Source of the DNA: Hypoxylon rubiginosum
Taxonomy: Eukaryota; Ascomycota; Sordariomycetes; Xylariales; Hypoxylaceae
NCBI GenBank assembly: GCA_902806565.1
Contig: CADCXA010000059.1
Coordinates: forward strand, 898,577-962,576
Reading direction: 5' to 3'
Length of the DNA: 64,000 nt
Made by a program: the position numbers and the translations under genes. Below are positions 56,161 to 64,000 of the stretch, piece after piece (positions within the stretch are counted from its first letter, which is position 1; each line of letters starts with the position of its first letter). The notes under the pieces are model-generated. The model had not been told where the DNA came from. It made no database searches and saw only the letters and a program-made list of their open reading frames with translations.

Positions 56161-59079
56161 TAATTAAAAAATAATAAAAAACAATATATTAATATTTAAA
56201 CTTTAAATATCTTAAATATAAAACATTAATTATATATTAATAATATTAAATTATATATAAATTAATTTATTAATTATTTTATTAAAAAACTTTACTTATT
56301 TTAATTTATTTTATATATTATATACTATTAATCTTTTTTTTTTATAAGTTATTTTTCGCTTTTTATAAATATAAAACTTTAAAAGAATTTTAAGTTTTAA
56401 CTAGCTTTATTTTTTTCTTTTATATTAATTAAATTATTATAATAAATATAATAAATAATTATATAAATAATAACTATAAAATTTTACTTTAAATTTTAAA
56501 CGATATATAACATTTATAAAATATTTTTTTAATAAAGTTTTTAACGTTAAAAAACCTTTATATTAATATTAATAATATAATAAAACGTATTTTATTAAAT
56601 AACTTAAAAAAACAAATAATTAAATATATAAAATTAATTATAAGAAATTTCCTCGGCGATTTATTAAATTTAATTAATAAGTTAATACTTTTAAATAACT
56701 AGTTTTAATATTTATAAAATAAAACGGAAATATTTTTAATATATATTAAATTTATAAGTTTAATTAACTTAAAAAATTAATTAAAAAATATAAATAAGTT
56801 TTTATTTTATATTAATAAGTTTTTTATTAATATTAATTTTACGATTAAATATATAAAATAGTTTTTTAATATTATTATAAACTGGTTTAAACTTTTTTAC
56901 CGGTTTAAATAAATTTATTTATTATTAGTTTTTTAAGAAATTAAAATAATAAATTTTTATCGTTATTTTACTACTTTATAACTTTTAAATATTATATTTA
57001 AAGTTTTTAATAAAATTTTAAAATTTAAGAAATAATACGCTAAATATTTTTATTAATTATTACTATATAATAAAAAGGAATTTCTTAGGTTTTAATAAAT
57101 TAATATAATAAATTGTTTTTAATTATATTAAAAAAAATATTTTTAATATATATTTAATATTAAAATATTTATTTATATTTTTAATTATAATAAATAACTT
57201 AGTTTAATATAAGTTATTAAAAACTTTTTATTTAAAAAATTATAAATTAAAGATTTACTTTTTATTATAATATAAATAAAATCTTTTTTAATAACTTAAA
57301 TTAAGAATATATTTTTTATTATAATAAAAACGGAATTTTTATTAATAGTTTAAATTAAATTATCATTTTTTTTTAATAATAAAAAACTTTTTTTATAAGT
57401 TTTTTAATATTATTTTTAAACTTATTTAATTAAATTATATATTTTTAATTAATTATAATTATATATATTAATTTTTATATATTAATTTTTTATGTATTTT
57501 TTAATTTATATTTAATTTATTTTAAAAGTTATTTAAATATTAATATGTTATATATATTATTATTAATTTATTAAAAAAATAAAATATTATATAATAGTTT
57601 TATATTTAAAAAAGGTATTTTTATTTAAATAATTAATAAAATACGATTAATTAAAATAAGTAAAATTATTAACTGTTAGTTTTTTAACTTTGTTTTTTTA
57701 ATTTTAAATATATATAATTTTTTATTTTTAATATAATAGTTTTATAAATAAAAACACAGGGTTTAATAAATTATTATATAATATAAATAATTTAATTATT
57801 TTTTAATTATAATAAAAAACTATTTATAAAAAAATATAAAAAAAGGTAGAAAAAAATAGTTATTATTTTTATTAAACCTTTTTAATTAATTATTAATTTT
57901 TTTATATCGTATTTTTATTTATAATAATTTTAATATTTTTATTTCTTATAACGTTTTTATATTAAAATTATTATTTAAAAAATATAAGTGTTAATTAAAT
58001 TATTTTTACGAAAATATTTATAAATTTTTTAATAAAAGTTTTTATTTAATATATTTATATTATTATTTATAATTTTATATTATAATTATTAATTAATAAA
58101 AAAAAAACATAAATAATATATTACGTTTAATATTTAACTTAATATATTTATTATTTTTTATATTATAAATAATATAAATAATATAGTTTATATAATAAAA
58201 TTAAATATATTTATATAGTTTTTTATTAATTTATAAAAAGGTAAAATAATTTAAAATATATTAATTAAAAGTATATTAATAAAAAGTATATTAAATAAAA
58301 GTATATTATAATATAACTAGTTTAAGAATTTTAATATTATTAATAAAAATATTATATATATATTTAATATTTTAAAAAAAAAAACATTATATATAAAAAA
58401 ATAAAACATTTAATATATAACTAATTTTAAAGCTAAATAACTTTATAAATAAAAATTAATTTTTATATTTCTTTTATTATAAAAACTAGTAAAAAAATAT
58501 TATATATATTAGTTTATAAAATAATTAATAATAAGTTCACGCGATTTATATAACCTTTTATTTAATTAATATATAAATTTTAATAAAATATTAAATTTAA
58601 GTTTCTTTTAAAAATAATAGTTAATTTATATATTATTAATTTTATAATAATATTTATTATAAACTTAATTTTAAATTACTTTTTTATTTTTAAAAAATTA
58701 AATATTTCTAGTTTATTTAATATTTTTAAATTTAAGTTAAAAAACGTTTTTATATAATAAAACTTTTTAATTATAAATTAATAACATTTAGTGATTTTTA
58801 TAATAAAAATATAATATTTTAATTTAAAATAATAAATATAAAAAAGAAAATTTTTAAAGCTTATATAATAATATATAAAAAAAGGTAAAAAACTTTAAAA
58901 TAAGTTATTATATAGTTATTAGTTTTAAATTTACTTTTATTAAAAATAAAATAAACTTTTTAAAACAAGTAAAAATATTAAAAGTTTTTTATATTAAAAT
59001 TATTATTTATATTATTTTTTTATTAAAAAAAAACCTTATTTTATTATTAACTTCACGTTATTAATAAATTTATAAGCAA

Positions 59080-59160
59080 GTAAAAAAGGTAGAGAAAAAG
59101 GTAAGGAAAAAGGTAAAAAAAAAGGTAAAAAAAAGGTAAAAAAAAAAATATAAAAAAAGA
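59080..59160. repeat. Purine-rich (AAAAAGGT)n microsatellite
   Basis: AAAAAAGGT-like units, with GAGAAAAAGGTAAGG variants, repeat every 8-11 bases on a purine-only strand. It contains no coding frame. Confidence 0.65.
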
Positions 59161-62100
59161 TAAAAAAAAAAAAAACTTTTATTTATTTATAATTAATAAA
59201 GGAATAAAATATAAAATTAAATATTTTTATTAAAATTTATTTATTAAAAAATCTTTTTTTAAAACACTTATATTAATTAATTATTTATAGTTTTATAAAA
59301 AATTTACTTAAAAATATAAAACCGTTTAACTGTTTATTAAATTTATTAATTTAATTATAAATAACTATTTTACAATTAAATATAAAACTTTTATTATATT
59401 AAAAAACCGGATTTAATATAAAGGTTTTTTTATATTAATTAATTAAACTAATAATAATTTATAATATAACTTAATTTTAAATTATAAATATAATATTTAA
59501 TAACGTTAAATATTAAGTGTTTTTTTTTATATAATTATTTTATTTATATATAAAAACGCGATATAAAAAAAAATTACTAGTTTATATTTATATATATTTA
59601 TTAAACTTTTAAATATTAATAATTAAAATGTATTTTTTTTTTAATTTAATAAACTATTTTATTTATTATATAATAATATAAAATATATTAGTTTTATAAA
59701 GCTGTTAATTTTATTTGTATAAAATTCATGTTATAACGGTAAATTATTATATAATTTTTTAATTTAAAATAAAAAAAAATAATTATATTAATAAATATTA
59801 ATTAATTTTAAAAATTAAAAGTTTAAATTAGTTTATATAATATTTATTTAAATTAAATATAATAAAAATAATAAAACTAAAAATAAAATAATTAAAAATA
59901 AAAAAATTAAATATAAAAAAATTAAAAGTAAATAACTAATTAAAACCAGGGCTTAATTATAAAGTTATTAATAAAAATTTATTAGAAATTAACTTTTAAT
60001 TTATATTTATATAAATAAGTTATATAATTAGTTATTTAAAATATTATAACTTTATTTTTATTTTATTTTACTTTTTAAATTTTTTTTATTATATTTTTTA
60101 TTAAAAAGATATAAATTTATTTAACTTATTTAAGTATTTAAAATATAATTTATTTAATATTAAAATAATAAAAATAATTAAGAAACTATGTTAAAAATTA
60201 TATATAAATATATAAAAAACAATATATAAAATTATATAAAATAATATAATAAATAATATAAATAATATTAAAATAAAGTTATTTATAATAACTATAAAAT
60301 AAATGTTATTTAAGTTATTTAAATTCTTTTATTTGTTTTATAGTTTTTATATTTATAAATATTTTTAATAATATTTTAATTTTTTTTTTATTTTTTAAAA
60401 TTTATAAATTAAGCTATATATTTTAACCTTAAAATAATTACCTTATATATTTAAATAAGTTTTTTACGTTTAATAAAAAACATATTATAAAAATCTAAGT
60501 TTAAAAACTTAAAAAAATAATTAAATTTTATTTTTATAATAAATATTTTTAATATTAATAAATATAATATATATATATATATTTATTAATTAAATTATTA
60601 ATTATTAATATTATTTATAGAAAATTTTTAATTAAAATATTAATTTTTAACGCTTAAAAAAATAATAAATTAATAGTAAATATATTTATTTTATTATTTA
60701 TTAAGCGTGTTATATTATTTATATTTTTATTTATATTATATATTAAAACCTAGTTATTATTAATAAAGAATATTATTTTATTTATAATATTATTAATTAC
60801 ATTTTTAACTTTTTAAAACACGTATTTATTTGTTTATTTAATACCGTGATTTCATTTATAATATAATTATTTAAAGCTTAAAACCTGTTTATTATATAAT
60901 AATTTATAATTTTAATATAATAATTTATAATTTTAAATTTATTAATTAGTTAATTATAGTTTTAAATAAATATTATATATATTTATACCTTATAATTATA
61001 TGTTTATATTTTATATTTAATTATTTATAGTTTATATTTATATATTTAAAATTTATATTTAATTATTTATAATATAAAATATATTTAAAATCTTATTATT
61101 TTACTATATAATAAATAAATTAATATATTTTATAAATTTTTATAATAAAGCTTAATAATTATTTATTATAATAATAAAATCTAGCTAGTTATTAATATTT
61201 ATTATAAAAATAAAAAATAAAAAATATAAATTTAATTTAAAATAAAATATTTAAAAAAAGAATTTATAATATTAACTAAAAAAAAAAAAGCCTTTATTAT
61301 ATTTTATATATTTATTTAACAACTTAATTTAAAATAAATATATAAATATAATTTAATAAAGTTATATTTTTTTATATATTTACCTTAATTTAATTAATTA
61401 TTTTTATTATTAAAAATATAATAAATATTTTTTTATAACTTAAAAAATATAAAAATCATTTGTTTTTTACCATTAAAATTTTATAATCTATAAATTTTTT
61501 TTTTTTTTAAATATATATTAACGTTTAAAATTTAATTAACTATATAAATATAATTTAAAAAACGTTGTTATATATAAGATTTTATATATATAATATAATA
61601 TATTAAATATTACTATAAAATAAATCACTTTTTAAAAAAAAAAAAAAAGTTAATTAATTATTTTATAATTATATAAAAAGTGAAAAATTTAAAAGGTATT
61701 TAATAATTATAAGTATATTATTATAATATAAAAATATATATTTAAAATAAAACCGTTACTTTTAAATAAAACTTTTATTAATATATAATATTATTAAAAA
61801 AGTTTATAAAAAAAATAAATATATTAATATATTTATAGTTTTATATACTTTTAAATTAATTAATCTTGTTTTTTTTAGTTTTAATATAAAAAATAATATA
61901 AATATCTTTAACTAATTAATATTATAATAAAAAAAATAAATATATTAATAAAAATTTAATTACTTGGTTTTTATTTTCAGTAAAATTATAATTTTAATAA
62001 ACGTTAATTACTTTTATTTTTAACTTTAAAGTATTTTTTTTTTCCTTTATAATTACACTAGTAAAAAACATTATATAGTTATTAAATATTTTATATTTAA

Positions 62101-62562
62101 GCTTTACTATTTAACTATATTATTAATTTATTATATAATTTTATTTTTATTAAATCTTATTATATTTATTAGTTTTTTTTAATTTTTATAAGATTTTTTT
62201 AAATATTTTTTCAATTTTTTAATATTAATAATATTTTAATTAATTATTATTTTCTTTATTTTATTTTATATTATTAATATAAAATAAGTTATTACATTTA
62301 TTTTATTAATTAACTTAGCTTTTTAAATTTTCTATTATATTTTTTATTATTATAAAAACATTTAATTCTTATTTTTAAAAGTTATATTTTTAGTTTAAAA
62401 TATAAAAATCTATATGTTTTTTAGTATTTTATAACTTTAATATATAAAAAACTATAAATATATATTTTATTTTAATTATATTTATAAAAATACCTTTTTT
62501 TACTAGTTATAAAAATTTTTTAAACCGTAATTTTTTTATAGTAAAAAAAAAATTTACCGCTT

Positions 62563-62760
62563 AAAAAATTATATAGTTTAAAAAATAAAAATAATTTATT
62601 TTTTTTAAACAAATTATATAATATATTAAAAAAACTTAATTTATTTTTTATTAAAAAATTATATAGTTTAAATAAAATTAGTTTATTTATTATAAAAAAT
62701 TAAAAAAAACTAGCTTATTTTTTAATAAAAAATCATATAGTTTAAATAAAATTAATTTAT
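62563..62760. repeat. Tandem repeat, period about 44 bp
   Basis: AAAAAATTATATAGTTTAAA-like starts occur at about 62563, 62607, 62653, 62694 and 62727, each followed by an AAATTARTTTATTTTTT-like stretch. The spacing is irregular (33-46). The reverse complement resembles the sequence at 31661-31860, so this may be a dispersed family. Confidence 0.5.
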
Positions 62761-63210
62761 ATTTTACGAAGAAACCTTAATTAATTAAAGTAATAATAAA
62801 ACTTTAATTTTAAAAATTAAAAGAATTTTATAAGGTATAAATAATTTAATATATAAGTTAAAAATTAAATATTATTATATTAATATATATTAATATATAT
62901 AAAATATATTATAGTATTTTATTTTAATTTATTTAACCGGATTGTGTATTTTATTTTTTTAAATTTATAGTGTTTTAAATATTTAAAATACTTATATTAT
63001 ATTATTTAATATTATTTTAAAACATTAACTTAGTTTTATTTCTTTTTTAAATATAAAAACATTTAATATATAATTTAAAAACGATGTTTTTTTTAAAATT
63101 AATTTTATATTAATAAGTTTTTTTTTAATAATATTATTTTTATTACCGTTATTTAAGTTAAATTAAAAATTAACTATTATTTTATTATTATTTAAAAAAA
63201 GGTTATTTGT

Positions 63211-63365
63211 TTTATTTAAATATAATATATTCGATTTAAAGTTTAATAAAAGATTTATTATTTTATTTAAATATAATATATTTTATTTAAAGTTTAATAA
63301 AAAACTTTTTATTTTATTTAAATATAATATATTTAATTTAAAGTTTAATAAAAAACTTTTTACTT
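63211..63365. repeat. 51-bp tandem repeat, three units
   Basis: TTTATTTAAATATAATATAT starts units at 63211, 63262 and 63313 (spacing 51 each). Each continues with an ATTTAAAGTTTAATAAAA segment. TTTATTATTTAATAAT-like half units follow to about 63430. Confidence 0.75.
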
Positions 63366-64000
63366 TATTATTTAATAATTATTTTTTTATTTTATTATTT
63401 AATAATAAACTTTTCTTTATATTATTTAATAATATAATTAAAATTTAAAGTATTAAATTTTTATTTTTTTAATATATTTTATTTTTTTAATATATTATAA
63501 CTTTTAAATTTACTATAAAATAAACTAAATATATAAAAAAAACATAAAGATTTAATATAAACAAAGCATTTAATATTTTTATTTGATAATTAAAATTTAA
63601 ATTTAATAATATTATTTTTAATAATAAACTTTTTAATAAAAATAATTATAATATATTAATAATAACTTTAAATATTATTATAAAAGTTAAATAAATATAT
63701 AATTAATTTAAAAAACTATTATTAAAAATATCCCGTAAAATAAAAATAATTAAATTTAAAGAAATAACATTAATTAAAAAATTTATATTTAAAAATTTTA
63801 AATTAAATAATAACCTAGGTTAAATAAATAATTAGTAAAAAAAATAAAGTAAAAATATAAAAATAATTATTATAATAAAAAAAGCTGTTATTTAAAAAGT
63901 TTATTAAAATATAATATTTAATAATTATATTTATATAAATTAAAATTTAATTAAAAAGGTTTTAAATTTATTTATATTTAAATATATTTTTCCTTTTTTT

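Larger units (their letters stand above)
51575..64000. repeat. AT-rich RIP-type block, right
   Basis: The composition and lack of frames are as in the other two blocks, reaching the end of the window. It is richer in visible tandem arrays than the others: 12-bp (about 51733-51866), about 141-bp (about 55140-56160), 8-bp (about 59080-59160), about 44-bp (62563-62760) and 51-bp (63211-63365). No gene is recoverable. Confidence 0.85.

Noticed and set aside
1..64000. Search for CRISPR, rRNA, tRNA and telomere repeats
   Set aside because: None seen. The direct repeats found are simple tandem arrays without unique spacers, and no cloverleaf or TTAGGG array was recognised.

Overview
The window looks like nuclear DNA of a filamentous ascomycete (Pezizomycotina). 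The evidence is short 49-72 bp GT..AG introns with CTAAC-like branch points, a Zn2Cys6 regulator, a fungal mS38 mitoribosomal gene, and a two-speed base composition. Three long blocks (about 1-9045, 12700-40065, 51575-64000) are extremely AT-rich, saturated with TpA, poor in CpA and without usable reading frames. This is the signature of repeat-induced point mutation (RIP) on old repeats. They enclose two islands of ordinary composition, at about 9045-12700 and 40065-51575, with sharp edges.

Island 1 holds one intact gene, a free-standing histidinol dehydrogenase family enzyme (minus strand, two exons, 436 aa, all expected zinc and catalytic residues present). Beside it is a decayed plus-strand relic that resembles the C-terminal end of a fungal polytopic membrane protein.

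Island 2 holds mS38/Cox24 (plus, two exons), an intact agmatinase-type ureohydrolase with a signal peptide (minus, nine exons, 376 aa), and a Zn2Cys6/fungal_trans transcription factor (minus, seven exons, about 960 aa). At the right edge lies a cytochrome P450 pseudogene (minus). It is broken by at least six stop codons and one frameshift, and its haem-ligand Cys codon has become Tyr. The stops and the Cys change can all be explained as CpA-to-TpA transitions on one or other strand, as if RIP had spread in from the AT-rich block. The exon structures were assembled by hand. They resolve what first look like frameshifts in the ureohydrolase and early stops in the dehydrogenase and the regulator.

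In the AT-rich blocks the clearest structures are an unmutated 123-bp foldback (MITE-like) element at 32607-32729, a tandem array of period about 141 bp at about 55140-56160, smaller arrays of 51, about 44, 12, 9, 8 and 6 bp, and weak traces of dispersed repeats. I found no tRNA, rRNA, CRISPR or telomere repeat. I found no convincing new multi-gene system. The ureohydrolase next to the regulator is the only plausible functional pairing, and it is an inference from position.
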